Shown: positions 17,009 to 26,439 of the stretch, one piece after another
How positions within the stretch are numbered: the stretch's first letter is position 1
Layout of the letters: each line of letters opens with the position of its first letter
Source of the DNA: Reyranella sp.
GTDB taxonomy: Bacteria; Pseudomonadota; Alphaproteobacteria; Reyranellales; Reyranellaceae
Assembly: GCF_004297405.1 (NCBI RefSeq)
Contig: NZ_SCVC01000029.1
Span: forward strand, 1 to 64,000
Direction: 5' to 3'
DNA: 64,000 nt
Made by a program: the position numbers and the translations under genes
Notes under the pieces: generated by a model
The model's input: the letters and a program-made list of their open reading frames with translations, nothing else
What the model was told of the DNA's origin: nothing
The model's database searches: none

Positions 17009-17026
17009 TTGATTCATCAATATAAT
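17009..17026 (+). promoter_or_regulatory. Inverted repeat abutting a consensus -10 upstream of galU
   Basis: TTGAT-TC-ATCAA (17009-17020) is a perfect 5-bp dyad that ends directly against TATAAT (17021-17026), 26 bases before the galU ATG. No good -35 is visible at the right distance, so the promoter may need an activator or be under control of a protein bound at the dyad. Confidence 0.5.
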
Positions 17027-17052
17027 CCACCCGTTCAACGAGGTTGGTGAGC

Positions 17053-17928
17053 ATGGTTCAGCGTATCCGTAAAGCCGTTCTGCCCGTCGCGGGTTTGGGA
17101 ACCCGATTTCTGCCTGCGACCAAGGCCATGCCCAAGGAAATGCTGACCGTGGTCGACCGGCCGCTGATCCAGTATGCGGTCGAGGAGTGCCTGCAGGCCG
17201 GGATCGACGAGTTCGTCTTCGTCTCGGGTCGTAACAAGGGCGCCCTGGAAGATCATTTCGATCACGCCTACGAACTCGAGATGACGCTGCAGCAGCGCAA
17301 GAAGGCGCCGGAGCTGAAGCAGACACAGGCTGCCACCATCAAGCCCGGAAACGCGATCTTCACGCGCCAGCAGAAGCCACTGGGTCTGGGCCATGCCGTC
17401 TGGTGTGCCCGCCACTGGATCGGACGCGAGCCCTTCGCGGTGCTGCTGCCCGACGAGCTGACGCTCGACACGCCAAGCTGCATTGGCCAGCTCGCTGCCG
17501 CGCACGACAAGACCGGTGGCAGCGTCGTCGCCGTGATGGACGTCCCGCGGAAGCAGACCAAGAGCTATGGCATTGCGGCGGTGAAGGACGAGAAGGACGG
17601 TCTCGCCGAGATCACGGGCATGGTCGAAAAGCCCAAGCCCGAAGACGCGCCCTCGACCTTGGCGCTGATCGGTCGCTACGTGCTTTTGCCGGAAGTGTTC
17701 GACCATCTCGACCAGCATGAGACGGGCGCCGGCGGCGAGATCCAGCTCACTGATGCGATGGCCAAGATGATCGGCAACGAACCGTTCCACGCGATGCGCT
17801 ACACCGGCCGACGCTACGATTGCGGCAGCCGCCTCGGCTTCCTCGAAGCCAACGTCGCGATCTCGCTCGACCGCGAAGACACAAAGGCCGAGAGTCGCGC
17901 CCTCATCGAACGGTTGATGAAGGGCTGA
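17053..17928 (+). CDS. galU: UTP-glucose-1-phosphate uridylyltransferase
   Basis: A 291-residue enzyme that makes UDP-glucose from UTP and glucose 1-phosphate. It has the nucleotide-binding start LPVAGLGTRFLPATKAMPKEML, the region GLGHAVWCARHWIG and the substrate-binding VEKPKPEDAPS. I chose ATG 17053 with AGG nine bases upstream; TTG 17044 is also in frame. It is first in galU-ugd-pgm, a set that would feed exopolysaccharide or lipopolysaccharide synthesis. Confidence 0.95.
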   Translation: MVQRIRKAVLPVAGLGTRFLPATKAMPKEMLTVVDRPLIQYAVEECLQAGIDEFVFVSGRNKGALEDHFDHAYELEMTLQQRKKAPELKQTQAATIKPGNAIFTRQQKPLGLGHAVWCARHWIGREPFAVLLPDELTLDTPSCIGQLAAAHDKTGGSVVAVMDVPRKQTKSYGIAAVKDEKDGLAEITGMVEKPKPEDAPSTLALIGRYVLLPEVFDHLDQHETGAGGEIQLTDAMAKMIGNEPFHAMRYTGRRYDCGSRLGFLEANVAISLDREDTKAESRALIERLMKG

Positions 17929-17932
17929 CGCC

Positions 17933-19249
17933 ATGCGCATCGCGATGATCGGTTCGGGCTATGTCGGACTGGTGTCCGGTGCCTGCTTCGCCCAGTTCGG
18001 CCACGACGTCATCTGCGTCGACAAGGAAGCCGCCAAGATCGAGCGGCTGCGTAAGGGCGAGATCCCGATCTACGAACCGGGACTCGACAAGCTGGTGGCG
18101 GACAATGCGCGGTCCGGCCGGCTGTCCTTCGGTACGAGCCTCCGCGACGCGGTGGCGGACGCCGATGCCGTCTTCATCGCTGTCGGCACACCAACCCGGC
18201 GCGGCGACGGCCATGCCGACCTGAGCTATGTCTATGCCGCCGCGGCCGAGATCGCCGACGCCCTGCAGGGCTATGCGGTGGTCGTCACCAAATCGACGGT
18301 GCCGGTCGGCACCGGCCGTGAGGTGGCCCGCATCATTCACGAGGCCCGGCCCGGGGCGGAGTTCGACGTGGTGTCTAATCCGGAGTTCCTGCGCGAGGGC
18401 GCGGCGATCGAGGATTTCATGAAGCCCGACCGCGTCGTGATCGGCGTGGAGAGTGCGCGAGCACGCGAGGTGATGTCGGCGATCTACCGGCCACTGAATC
18501 TGATCCAGACGCCGATGGTGTTCACCAACATCGAGACGGCCGAGGTCACCAAGTACGCGGGCAACGCCTTCCTCGCGACCAAGATCACTTTCATCAACGA
18601 GATTGCCGACCTTTGCGAGAAGGTCGGCGCCGACGTTCACGATGTCGCCCGCGGCATCGGTCTCGACGGCCGCATCGGCCGGAAGTTCCTGCATCCGGGG
18701 CCAGGTTTCGGTGGCTCGTGCTTCCCCAAGGACACGCTGGCGCTCGCCTATACGGCACGCGAGGTCGATGCCCCGCAGACGATCGTCGAGCAGGTGATCG
18801 CGGTGAACGACGCGCGCAAGAAGCGGATGGCCGACAAGGTCATTGATTTCTGCGGTGGCTCGGTGAAAGGGCTGCGGGTCGGCGTGCTCGGCCTGACCTT
18901 CAAGCCCGACACCGACGACATGCGCGACGCGCCGTCGCTCGACATCGTGCCGGCTCTGCAAGCCGCCGGCGCGACGATCGTGGCCTTCGATCCGGAGGGG
19001 ATGACTGAGGCGGGCCGTCTGTTGAAGAACATCGAATTTGCCAAGACGGCCTATGAGGTGGCCAATGGGGCCGACGTCCTGGTGCTGATCACCGAATGGC
19101 ACGAGTTCCGCGGTCTCGATCCGCGCCGCCTCAAGGAGCTGATGCGCCAACCACGCATCGTCGACCTGCGTAACGCGTTCAACCCCGAAGAAATGCGAGG
19201 GATGGGCTTCGCCTATGAAGGCGTCGGCCGGCCCGCGCCCCGCAATTAG
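17933..19249 (+). CDS. ugd: UDP-glucose 6-dehydrogenase
   Basis: A 438-residue NAD-dependent enzyme that oxidises UDP-glucose to UDP-glucuronate in two steps. The NAD fold starts with MIGSGYVGLVSGACFAQFG, the catalytic cysteine is in GFGGSCFPKDTLAL and the C-terminal UDP-binding domain has LGLTFKPDTDDMRDAPS. It starts four bases after galU, so the enzyme is made together with the source of its substrate. Confidence 0.95.
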   Translation: MRIAMIGSGYVGLVSGACFAQFGHDVICVDKEAAKIERLRKGEIPIYEPGLDKLVADNARSGRLSFGTSLRDAVADADAVFIAVGTPTRRGDGHADLSYVYAAAAEIADALQGYAVVVTKSTVPVGTGREVARIIHEARPGAEFDVVSNPEFLREGAAIEDFMKPDRVVIGVESARAREVMSAIYRPLNLIQTPMVFTNIETAEVTKYAGNAFLATKITFINEIADLCEKVGADVHDVARGIGLDGRIGRKFLHPGPGFGGSCFPKDTLALAYTAREVDAPQTIVEQVIAVNDARKKRMADKVIDFCGGSVKGLRVGVLGLTFKPDTDDMRDAPSLDIVPALQAAGATIVAFDPEGMTEAGRLLKNIEFAKTAYEVANGADVLVLITEWHEFRGLDPRRLKELMRQPRIVDLRNAFNPEEMRGMGFAYEGVGRPAPRN

Positions 19250-19278
19250 ACATCAACGTACAACCCCGGAGTTCCTGC

Positions 19279-20691
19279 ATGAGCCAGACGGCGCACAAGT
19301 TCGAGGCCAGCATCCTGCGCGAGTACGACATCCGCGGCGTCGTGGGCAGCACCGTTCATGCCGCAGATGCGCGTGCGATCGGCCGAACCTTCGGCACCCT
19401 CGTCAAGCGCAAGGGCGGCAAGCGCGTGGCGCTGGGCTATGATGGCCGGCTGAGTTCGCCCGAGCTGGCGGCGGCCTGCATCGAGGGGCTGACGGCTGCC
19501 GGTGTCGACGTCGTAAATATCGGCGTTGCGGCGACACCGATGCTCTATTTCGCTGTCTATCATCTCAGCGCCGATGGCGGCATCCAGATCACGGGCTCGC
19601 ACAATCCGCCAGACTACAATGGCTTCAAGATGATGATGGGCAAGAAGTCGTTCTTTGGCGCCGACATCCAGACGCTGGGAGCGATGGCCGGTAAGGGCGA
19701 CTGGGAAACCGGGCAGGGCAAGGTCGAGAAGAAGGACATCCTGGCGGACTATGCCGCGCGCCTGCTGCGCGACGTGAAGCCTGGCAAGAAGCTCAAGGTC
19801 GCCTGGGACATCGGCAACGGCGCCGTCGGCGTTTCGATCCGCGCCGTCGTCGACAAGCTGCCGGGCGAGCATTTCGTGCTGAACGAGAAGGTCGACGGCA
19901 CTTTCCCAGCGCACCATCCCGACCCGACCGTGCCGAAGAACCTGGAGCAGCTTATCGCCGAGGTGAAGAAGCACGGCTGCGACCTCGGCATCGCGTTCGA
20001 CGGTGACGGCGATCGCATCGGTGCGGTCGACGGCAAGGGCCGCATCCTGTGGGGCGACCAGCTTCTGGTCCTGTGGGCACGCGACGTCCTGAAGAGCAAT
20101 CCGGGCGCCACCATCATCGCCGATGTGAAGGCGAGCCAGGTGCTGTTCGACGAGATCGCCAAGGCTGGCGGCAAGCCGATGATGTTCAAGACCGGCCATT
20201 CGCTGATCAAGAGCAAGATGGCGGAGATCGGCTCGCCACTCGCAGGTGAGATGAGCGGCCATGTGTTCTTCGCCGATACCTTCTACGGCTTCGACGATGC
20301 GCTCTATTGCGGATTGCGGCTTCTGAATGTCGTGGCCAACGCCAAAGAGAGCCTGGCCGAGATGCGTGACGGGTTGCCCCAGCCGGTCAACACGCCCGAA
20401 CTGCGCTTCGACTGCCCGGACGACCAGAAGTTCGGCGTGGTCGAGAAGGTGAAGGCGCGCCTGCAGAAGGAGGGCGCCAAGTTCTCCGACATCGACGGCG
20501 TGCGGGTCAGCACCAAGGACGGCTGGTGGCTGCTCCGCGCATCGAACACCCAGCCCGTCCTCGTGGCGCGCTGCGAGGCGGCCGATAATGCGGGCCTGGA
20601 TCGGCTGAAGGATGAGCTGAAGGCTGCGCTGGCCGCCAGTGGCGTTGAACTGCCCGACGATGTCGAGGCGGGTGGCGCTGGCCATCACTGA
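19279..20691 (+). CDS. Phosphomannomutase/phosphoglucomutase
   Basis: A 470-residue alpha-D-phosphohexomutase. The phosphoserine loop is ITGSHNPPDYNGFKM, the metal loop FDGDGDRIGAVD and the sugar loop GEMSGHVFF, and the C-terminal phosphate-binding loop is RASNTQPVLVAR. It closely resembles AlgC, which works on both glucose and mannose phosphates, so it can supply glucose 1-phosphate for GalU. It follows ugd by 29 bases and its stop overlaps the next ATG by one base. Confidence 0.93.
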   Translation: MSQTAHKFEASILREYDIRGVVGSTVHAADARAIGRTFGTLVKRKGGKRVALGYDGRLSSPELAAACIEGLTAAGVDVVNIGVAATPMLYFAVYHLSADGGIQITGSHNPPDYNGFKMMMGKKSFFGADIQTLGAMAGKGDWETGQGKVEKKDILADYAARLLRDVKPGKKLKVAWDIGNGAVGVSIRAVVDKLPGEHFVLNEKVDGTFPAHHPDPTVPKNLEQLIAEVKKHGCDLGIAFDGDGDRIGAVDGKGRILWGDQLLVLWARDVLKSNPGATIIADVKASQVLFDEIAKAGGKPMMFKTGHSLIKSKMAEIGSPLAGEMSGHVFFADTFYGFDDALYCGLRLLNVVANAKESLAEMRDGLPQPVNTPELRFDCPDDQKFGVVEKVKARLQKEGAKFSDIDGVRVSTKDGWWLLRASNTQPVLVARCEAADNAGLDRLKDELKAALAASGVELPDDVEAGGAGHH

Positions 20692-21125
20692 TGCGTTTCT
20701 TCTTCTACGGCACCTTGCTCGATCGCGACGTCACCGCGATCGTGCTGGGGCGTCGCCTGCCGCCGCAGGCCTTTCTTGCGGCGAGCCTGTTGGGCCATGC
20801 GCGCCGCCGAGCCAAGGATGCCACCTATCCGGTGGTGATCCCCGATCCGTGCGAGGAGGTTGCCGGCGCTATCGTTGGCGGTCTCAGCCGCCGCGACGTA
20901 GCCCGGCTCGCAGGCTACGAGGGGCCGGGCTATCGCATTGCGCCGTTGCGGGTGAAGGTCGGCGGCGCCTTGACGACCGTATCGGTATTCGAGCCGATCC
21001 AGACTCGGCTGCAGCCGAGTGGCGATCCTTGGGACCTGGCGCTATGGCAGCGCCGTCACAAACGGCCGTTCGTGAACTGGCTGCGCAAAGCGCTCAACGA
21101 GCGCCTGGGGTATTCCACGCCGTGA
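20691..21125 (+). CDS. Gamma-glutamylcyclotransferase family protein
   Basis: A 144-residue protein with the family opening FFFYGTLLD, the loop that binds the gamma-glutamyl group, and a core with VAGAIVGGLSRRDVARLAGYEGPGY. Relatives cleave gamma-glutamyl amino acids to 5-oxoproline, though some act on other amides. It is coupled to the mutase gene by a one-base overlap (TGATG), and its 3' end overlaps the convergent carboxypeptidase gene by 32 bases. The link to sugar metabolism is not obvious. Confidence 0.8.
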   Translation: MRFFFYGTLLDRDVTAIVLGRRLPPQAFLAASLLGHARRRAKDATYPVVIPDPCEEVAGAIVGGLSRRDVARLAGYEGPGYRIAPLRVKVGGALTTVSVFEPIQTRLQPSGDPWDLALWQRRHKRPFVNWLRKALNERLGYSTP

Positions 21126-22554
21126 TCTGCAGCGCCGAGCAGTAGATCTTCTTCTTCTCGAGCTGCTTGCAGCCGTCGACGGCCTGGTCCTGCGAGAGGT
21201 TGCCGAGCCGGGCGCGATGGAACGTGCGATTCGCCATCTGGACTTCATCGACCATGGCGGCGGCCGATTTGGCCGAGGCGGGGAGCTGGGACGTGGCGCG
21301 CGCCAGGGCGAGCTGGGCGGCCTGCGGATCGTTGAAGGAGCCGACCTGAATCACCCAGCTGCCGAGTGCCGGCGTATCGTTGGGAGCAGGGACTGCAGCG
21401 GTGGCGGGCACAGTGGCGGGCGTTGCCGGAGCCGGGGCGACGAAGCCGGCGTACTTCGGCGTAACGGGCGGCCTCTGGGAACTCGGTGCATCGGCCTTGG
21501 CGACTGCCGCCGGCGGACGATAGGCCTCGGCGAAACTGGCACCCGGATCGAACTGGGCGGCGGTGTACCGGGCCGACGGCGGCTTGCGCTGGGCCGTCCA
21601 GGCCGAGAGCTGCATGGACTGGGCGATGGAGAAGCCGCGATCCATGAGGGCGGCCATCTGCCGGTCGCGCTGGGCAGCGCTGTCGCCGCCCATGACCACG
21701 CCGATCAGCCGGCGATTGTCGCGCACGGCCGACATCACCAAGTTGAAGCCAGAGGCGTTGGTGTAGCCGGTCTTGAGACCGTCGGCGCCGTCGTAGCTGC
21801 CGAGCATGCGATTGTGGTTTGCAAGCGTGCGGCCGCGGTAGGCGTAGCTCTGCACGGAGAAGATCGCATAGTAGTGGGGGTAGTCGCGCAGGAGCGCGTT
21901 GGCGAGCTGGCTGAGATCGCGGGCCGTCGTCACCTGCTCGCGGTTGGGCAGACCCGAGGCATTGCGGAATACCGTCGACGTCATGCCAAGCTGACGCGCC
22001 TTCTGCGTCATGGCTCGGGCGAAGGCTTCCTCGCTGCCGGCCATGCCCTCGGCCAGCAGGACAGCGGCGTCGTTGGCGGAGCGAGTCACCAGGGCCATCA
22101 CGGCGTCGCGCACGTTCACCGTGCCGCCGGGTGTCATACCCATCTTGGTGGGCGGCGCGTTCAGCGCATTGACCGACACCGGCAACGAATCCCCCAGCGA
22201 CAGCCGGCCCGAGTCGAGGGCCGAGAAGGTGAGGTAGATCGTCATCATCTTGGTAAGCGAGGCCGGATAGCGCAGCTCGTCCGGCCGGTCGGAGGCCAAC
22301 TCGCGGCCGCTCTGGGCATCGACGATCAGATAGGCATCACGGCCGCTGACGGCCGGATTGGGCACCCACGACGACGCAGCAGGCGTTACTCGTTTTGCCT
22401 TGGAGCGGGCCTTGGCTTTGACTGGCGAACCGGCGCGTTTGACCGATGTCGTCTGCGCGTCGGCGGGCGCCGGCGCCACGGTGACGCCGACAAAAACAAC
22501 ACCCACGGCAAGCCAGGAAAGGCTGACCGCGATTCGCCTGAAGGGGAAGGTCAT
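21094..22554 (-). CDS. D-alanyl-D-alanine carboxypeptidase with C-terminal SPOR domain
   Basis: A 486-residue secreted penicillin-binding protein of the DacA/DacF class, which trims the last D-Ala from peptidoglycan stems. After a signal peptide (residues 1-33) come the three active-site motifs: SLTK in YPASLTKMM, SAN in TRSANDAAVL and KTG in GLKTGYTNAS. A Pro/Ala linker leads to a SPOR domain in the last 75 residues (WVIQVGSFNDPQAAQLALAR), which binds denuded glycan at division sites. So it probably acts at the septum. Confidence 0.92.
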   Translation of the reverse strand: MTFPFRRIAVSLSWLAVGVVFVGVTVAPAPADAQTTSVKRAGSPVKAKARSKAKRVTPAASSWVPNPAVSGRDAYLIVDAQSGRELASDRPDELRYPASLTKMMTIYLTFSALDSGRLSLGDSLPVSVNALNAPPTKMGMTPGGTVNVRDAVMALVTRSANDAAVLLAEGMAGSEEAFARAMTQKARQLGMTSTVFRNASGLPNREQVTTARDLSQLANALLRDYPHYYAIFSVQSYAYRGRTLANHNRMLGSYDGADGLKTGYTNASGFNLVMSAVRDNRRLIGVVMGGDSAAQRDRQMAALMDRGFSIAQSMQLSAWTAQRKPPSARYTAAQFDPGASFAEAYRPPAAVAKADAPSSQRPPVTPKYAGFVAPAPATPATVPATAAVPAPNDTPALGSWVIQVGSFNDPQAAQLALARATSQLPASAKSAAAMVDEVQMANRTFHRARLGNLSQDQAVDGCKQLEKKKIYCSALQITAWNTPGAR

Positions 22555-22716
22555 CGCGAATATGCCATACGCTCAAATCTGATTTTTGTGCCCAGCCAAT
22601 AGCTTATGAGCAATTGTTGTAAGATTACTAAAGATCACGCGGTTATGCAACGATCCAGCCGCCGCCGTAGTGCCAAAGTTGGACCGGAAAGTGCAAGTCC
22701 CCATCTGGAGGCAGCG

Positions 22717-23436
22717 ATGAAGGCTATTTTCTTGGCGTTGACGGCCTTGACCCTTACTGCTGCCCCGTCGGCCTGGGCGCAGCGGGCGGATCGCAACGTC
22801 GACAAGCCCATCGTCCGCAGCTTCCATTGGTTCGATTATGTCGCCGCCAACGACATCCGCAAGGAATGTGCGCCGGGCGGCCGTAACCGGCTGCGGCTGA
22901 TCTACAATGCCCTGTGGGAAGAACAGGTTCGCGCCTACGAAGTTTACCTGCAGCCGGACGGGACGGCCGGCCTCGATATCGGTGTGCTGACCGGGCAGGG
23001 CACGGTGACCACGGGTATCACAAACATGTTGCTATCCGACCCGTCTGATATTTTTGCACCCTGGAGCATGAAGCGCGGTCAGCGCCTGCTGAACGCCGGC
23101 GAAACCCGCGAGTTGACCAGCTTGCTCGACGCCAGCCGCGGCTTCGGCCCACCGCCCGACGGGCTCCGCCTGCCGGACAACGATTTCTGGTGGACGATCG
23201 CATCCTGTCGCAACGGCGTGTGGGGTTTTCAGGCTTACCACTACCCGACCGATGGCTTTGTGAACGTGAAATTTTCCGCCAAGCTCTTCTCGTGGGACAC
23301 GGTGAAGATTCCGGTAAATCCGCCACGCAAACTGGAGCCGGCCGAACTGCGACGCGACATGAACGCGCCGATCGAGCGCGCCCGGGCAGATCGCTGGATG
23401 CTGGTGGTGGGGAAGGATGGTCTGCGGCCGAGGTAG
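22717..23436 (+). CDS. Secreted protein of unknown function
   Basis: A 239-residue protein with a clear signal peptide (MKAIFLALTALTLTAAPSAWAQ). I do not recognise the mature part. It contains VRSFHWFDYVAANDIRKEC, GRNRLRLIYNALWEEQVRAYEVY and two cysteines that could pair. I chose ATG 22717 with GGAGG six bases upstream; a longer frame from 22606 lacks a ribosome site. It lies alone between the carboxypeptidase (divergent, 162-base gap) and clpS (same strand, 63 bases downstream). Confidence 0.75.
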   Translation: MKAIFLALTALTLTAAPSAWAQRADRNVDKPIVRSFHWFDYVAANDIRKECAPGGRNRLRLIYNALWEEQVRAYEVYLQPDGTAGLDIGVLTGQGTVTTGITNMLLSDPSDIFAPWSMKRGQRLLNAGETRELTSLLDASRGFGPPPDGLRLPDNDFWWTIASCRNGVWGFQAYHYPTDGFVNVKFSAKLFSWDTVKIPVNPPRKLEPAELRRDMNAPIERARADRWMLVVGKDGLRPR

Positions 23437-23499
23437 CGGAATCGCCAGCGCTGCCTATATAATTCATGTGTGGCTTGGATTTGGAGTTTGATCGGAACG

Positions 23500-23904
23500 A
23501 TGGACTTTGTGCGTAGTGCAGGCGAATGGCGGTTGGGCGGCCCGAACGAGCCTCCCGGTGGTCCGCCGCAAGAGCCGCCGCGCCGTGACGATGGGCAAGG
23601 CGGTGATGATGGTCGTACTGGCGCCCTAACGCTCACCCGGACGCGCACCAAGAAGCCGTCGATGTACAAGGTGTTGATGCTGAACGACGATTACACTCCG
23701 ATGGAGTTCGTCGTCGACGTTCTGCAGAACATCTTTCAGAAGAATCGAGATGAAGCCACGCAGATCATGCTTCACGTCCACCAGAAGGGTGTGGGCGTGT
23801 GCGGCGTCTACACCTACGAGATCGCCGAGACCAAGGTGACTCAGACGGTGGATTACGCCCGCAAGAACCAGCACCCTCTCCAGTGCACGTTGGAGAAAGA
23901 GTAG
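23500..23904 (+). CDS. clpS: ATP-dependent Clp protease adaptor ClpS
   Basis: A 134-residue adaptor that hands N-degron substrates to ClpAP. The core is [19 protein letters not shown], with the residues that grip the N-terminal amino acid, then [22 protein letters not shown]. The N-terminal 45 residues are Gly/Pro/Arg-rich and likely disordered, the segment that enters ClpA. I prefer ATG 23500; GTG 23470 is in frame. It is 39 bases upstream of clpA. Confidence 0.93.
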   Translation: MDFVRSAGEWRLGGPNEPPGGPPQEPPRRDDGQGGDDGRTGALTLTRTRTKKPSMYKVLMLNDDYTPMEFVVDVLQNIFQKNRDEATQIMLHVHQKGVGVCGVYTYEIAETKVTQTVDYARKNQHPLQCTLEKE

Positions 23905-23943
23905 CGACCGGAGAGTAGTTCGTTTTTCTGCCGAGGTGGTTCG

Positions 23944-26265
23944 ATGTCCATGCTGTCCAAGAACCTCGAGAAGTCCCTGCATCGCGCTTTCGGCCTCGCT
24001 GGCGAGCGCCGCCACGAGTACGCGACGCTCGAGCATCTGCTGCTGGCGATGACGGAGGACGAGGATGCGATCCCCGTGCTCAAGGCGTGCGGCGTCGATA
24101 TCGACCGCCTGCGCCACGATCTCGAAACCTTCGTCGACAATCGCCTGAAGGGCATCATTACCCAGACGCCCAGCGAGCCGCTGCCCACGGCAGGCTTCCA
24201 GCGGGTGGTCCAGCGCGCCGCAGTCCATGTGCAGTCGTCGGGTCGTAAGGAAGTGACCGGCGCTAATGTGCTGGTGGCGCTGTTCTCCGAACGCGACAGC
24301 CACGCCGTGTCGTTCCTCGAGAATCAGGGTATGACCCGGCTCGATGCCGTCGACTACATCAGCCACGGCAAGGCCAAGGTACCGGGCCGGGCCCGCGCGC
24401 GTCGTGTCTCTGGTTCGGAAGAGGAGAATGGTGCCGAGCCCAGCGCCAAGCAGGGCAACGAGGCACTGGCCGCCTATTGCGTCGATCTCAACCAGAAGGC
24501 CCGCGACGGTCGCGTCGATCCACTGATCGGCCGCGAGCACGAGGTCGAGCGCACCATCCAGGTCCTGTGCCGCCGCACCAAGAACAATCCGCTCTATGTC
24601 GGTGAGCCCGGCGTCGGCAAGACGGCGATCGCCGAGGGACTGGCGCGCAAGATCATCGATGGCGAAGTGCCCGATGTCCTGAAGGAATCGGTGATCTACG
24701 CGCTCGACATGGGTGCGCTGTTGGCCGGCACGCGTTATCGCGGTGACTTCGAGGAGCGGCTGAAGGCCGTCCTCTCGGAGCTGAAGAAGAAGCCGAACTC
24801 GGTGCTGTTCATCGACGAGATCCACACGATCATCGGCGCCGGCGCCACCTCCGGCGGCTCGATGGATGCGTCGAACCTGCTGAAGCCCTCGCTGCAGTCG
24901 GGCGACCTGCGCTGCATCGGCTCGACGACCTACAAGGAGTACCGCAACTACTTCGAGAAGGATCGCGCCCTGGTTCGCCGCTTCCAGAAGATCGACGTGC
25001 CGGAGCCTTCGATCGGCGACGCCGTCGAGATTATGAAGGGGCTGAAGCCGGTCTACGAGAAGCATCACCACGTGAGCTACACCGACGACGCCATCAAGGC
25101 CGCCGTCGAGCTCTCGGCGCGCTACATCCACGACCGCAAGCTGCCGGACAAGGCGATCGACGTGATCGACGAAGTCGGTGCGGCGCAGATGCTGCGCACC
25201 CCGGACCTGCGCAAGACCACGATCGAAGTGCCGGACATCGAGGAAATCGTCGCCAAGATCGCGCGCATCCCGCCCAAGAGCGTGTCGAAGGACGACACCG
25301 AGCTGCTGCGCAACATCGACCGTGACCTCAAGACCGTCGTGTTCGGCCAGGACCGCGCGATCGACCAGCTCTCGGCGTCGATCAAGCTGGCCCGCGCCGG
25401 CCTGAGGTCGCCGGAGAAGCCGATCGGCAGCTACCTGCTGGCCGGCCCGACCGGCGTCGGCAAGACCGAGGTGACACGCCAGCTCGCGCGCCTGCTCGGC
25501 CTCGAGGTCATCCGCTTCGACATGTCGGAGTACATGGAGCGCCACAGCGTTTCGCGCCTGATCGGTGCGCCTCCGGGCTATGTCGGCTTCGATCAGGGCG
25601 GCCTGCTCACCGACAAGGTGAACCAGCATCCGCACTGCGTCGTGCTGTTCGACGAAATCGAGAAGGCGCATCCGGACGTGTTCAACGTCCTGTTGCAGGT
25701 GATGGACTACGGCAAGCTGACCGACCACAACGGCCGGACGGTCGACTTCCGCAATGTCATCCTCTGCATGACGACCAATGCCGGCGCCGCCGACATCGCC
25801 AAGCCCGCGCTGGGCTTCGGCCGTGAACAGCGGCACGACGAGGACGACGAAGCGATCAACCGGCTGTTCGCGCCGGAGTTCCGCAACCGTCTCGACGCGA
25901 TCATCAAGTTCGCGAGCCTCGGCCCCGAGTCGATGGGCAAGGTGGTGGACAAGTTCGTGGCCGAGCTCGAGGTCCAGCTTGCCGACCGCAAGGTGTTCAT
26001 CGAGCTGAACGACAAGGCGCGCAATTGGCTGGCGGAGAAGGGCTACGACAAGCTGTTCGGCGCCCGGCCGCTCGCCCGCGTCATCCAGGAGTACGTGAAG
26101 AAGCCGCTGGCCGAAGAGGTGCTGTTCGGCAGGCTCTCCGACGGCGGCACGGTGCGGGTCGATACCGAAGGCGAGGGCGATGCCACCAAGCTCGCCTTCA
26201 CCTTCCTGCCACCGGAGCGCGGAGCGCTGCCGCCGGCTAGCCAAGAACCCGTTCTGGCCGAGTGA
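23944..26265 (+). CDS. clpA: ATP-dependent Clp protease ATP-binding subunit ClpA
   Basis: A 773-residue AAA+ unfoldase for ClpP. It has an N-terminal repeat domain (binding ClpS), a first ATPase domain with [15 protein letters not shown] and [14 protein letters not shown], and a second with [15 protein letters not shown] and [20 protein letters not shown]. The ClpP-contact loop region is ALGFGRE, where other ClpA proteins have IGL or IGF. It starts at ATG 23944. Its stop overlaps the GTG of a small membrane protein gene. Confidence 0.96.
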   Translation: MSMLSKNLEKSLHRAFGLAGERRHEYATLEHLLLAMTEDEDAIPVLKACGVDIDRLRHDLETFVDNRLKGIITQTPSEPLPTAGFQRVVQRAAVHVQSSGRKEVTGANVLVALFSERDSHAVSFLENQGMTRLDAVDYISHGKAKVPGRARARRVSGSEEENGAEPSAKQGNEALAAYCVDLNQKARDGRVDPLIGREHEVERTIQVLCRRTKNNPLYVGEPGVGKTAIAEGLARKIIDGEVPDVLKESVIYALDMGALLAGTRYRGDFEERLKAVLSELKKKPNSVLFIDEIHTIIGAGATSGGSMDASNLLKPSLQSGDLRCIGSTTYKEYRNYFEKDRALVRRFQKIDVPEPSIGDAVEIMKGLKPVYEKHHHVSYTDDAIKAAVELSARYIHDRKLPDKAIDVIDEVGAAQMLRTPDLRKTTIEVPDIEEIVAKIARIPPKSVSKDDTELLRNIDRDLKTVVFGQDRAIDQLSASIKLARAGLRSPEKPIGSYLLAGPTGVGKTEVTRQLARLLGLEVIRFDMSEYMERHSVSRLIGAPPGYVGFDQGGLLTDKVNQHPHCVVLFDEIEKAHPDVFNVLLQVMDYGKLTDHNGRTVDFRNVILCMTTNAGAADIAKPALGFGREQRHDEDDEAINRLFAPEFRNRLDAIIKFASLGPESMGKVVDKFVAELEVQLADRKVFIELNDKARNWLAEKGYDKLFGARPLARVIQEYVKKPLAEEVLFGRLSDGGTVRVDTEGEGDATKLAFTFLPPERGALPPASQEPVLAE

Positions 26266-26435
26266 ACGCTTTTCGGCCTCTCTGGATCGCCCTCCGCGCC
26301 GCGGTGCTCGCCACCGCGGTGTTCTGGGTGGCGTTGTTCCTCGTCGACAAGATCGGCTGGCAGGCGCCGCTCGGACTTACCGAGCAGCTGCTTTTCTTCG
26401 TGATCTTCTTCATCGGGGTGCTGATGACCAAGTAG
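26262..26435 (+). CDS. Small two-segment membrane protein
   Basis: A 57-residue protein starting at GTG 26262, which overlaps the clpA stop by four bases (GTGA), so it is probably translated by coupling. Two hydrophobic segments are separated by a short polar loop: IALRAAVLATAVFWVALFL and LLFFVIFFIGVLM, with DKIGWQAPLGLTEQ between. It ends four bases before the convergent acyltransferase gene. I do not recognise it. Its position suggests a link to ClpAP, perhaps as a membrane tether, but that is speculation. Confidence 0.65.
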   Translation: MNAFRPLWIALRAAVLATAVFWVALFLVDKIGWQAPLGLTEQLLFFVIFFIGVLMTK

Positions 26436-26439
26436 GTCG

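Noticed and set aside
23626-26244. An 872-codon open frame antisense to clpA
   Set aside because: Long antisense frames are common in high-GC genes because of third-position bias. clpA is plainly the real gene and the antisense translation matches no family.
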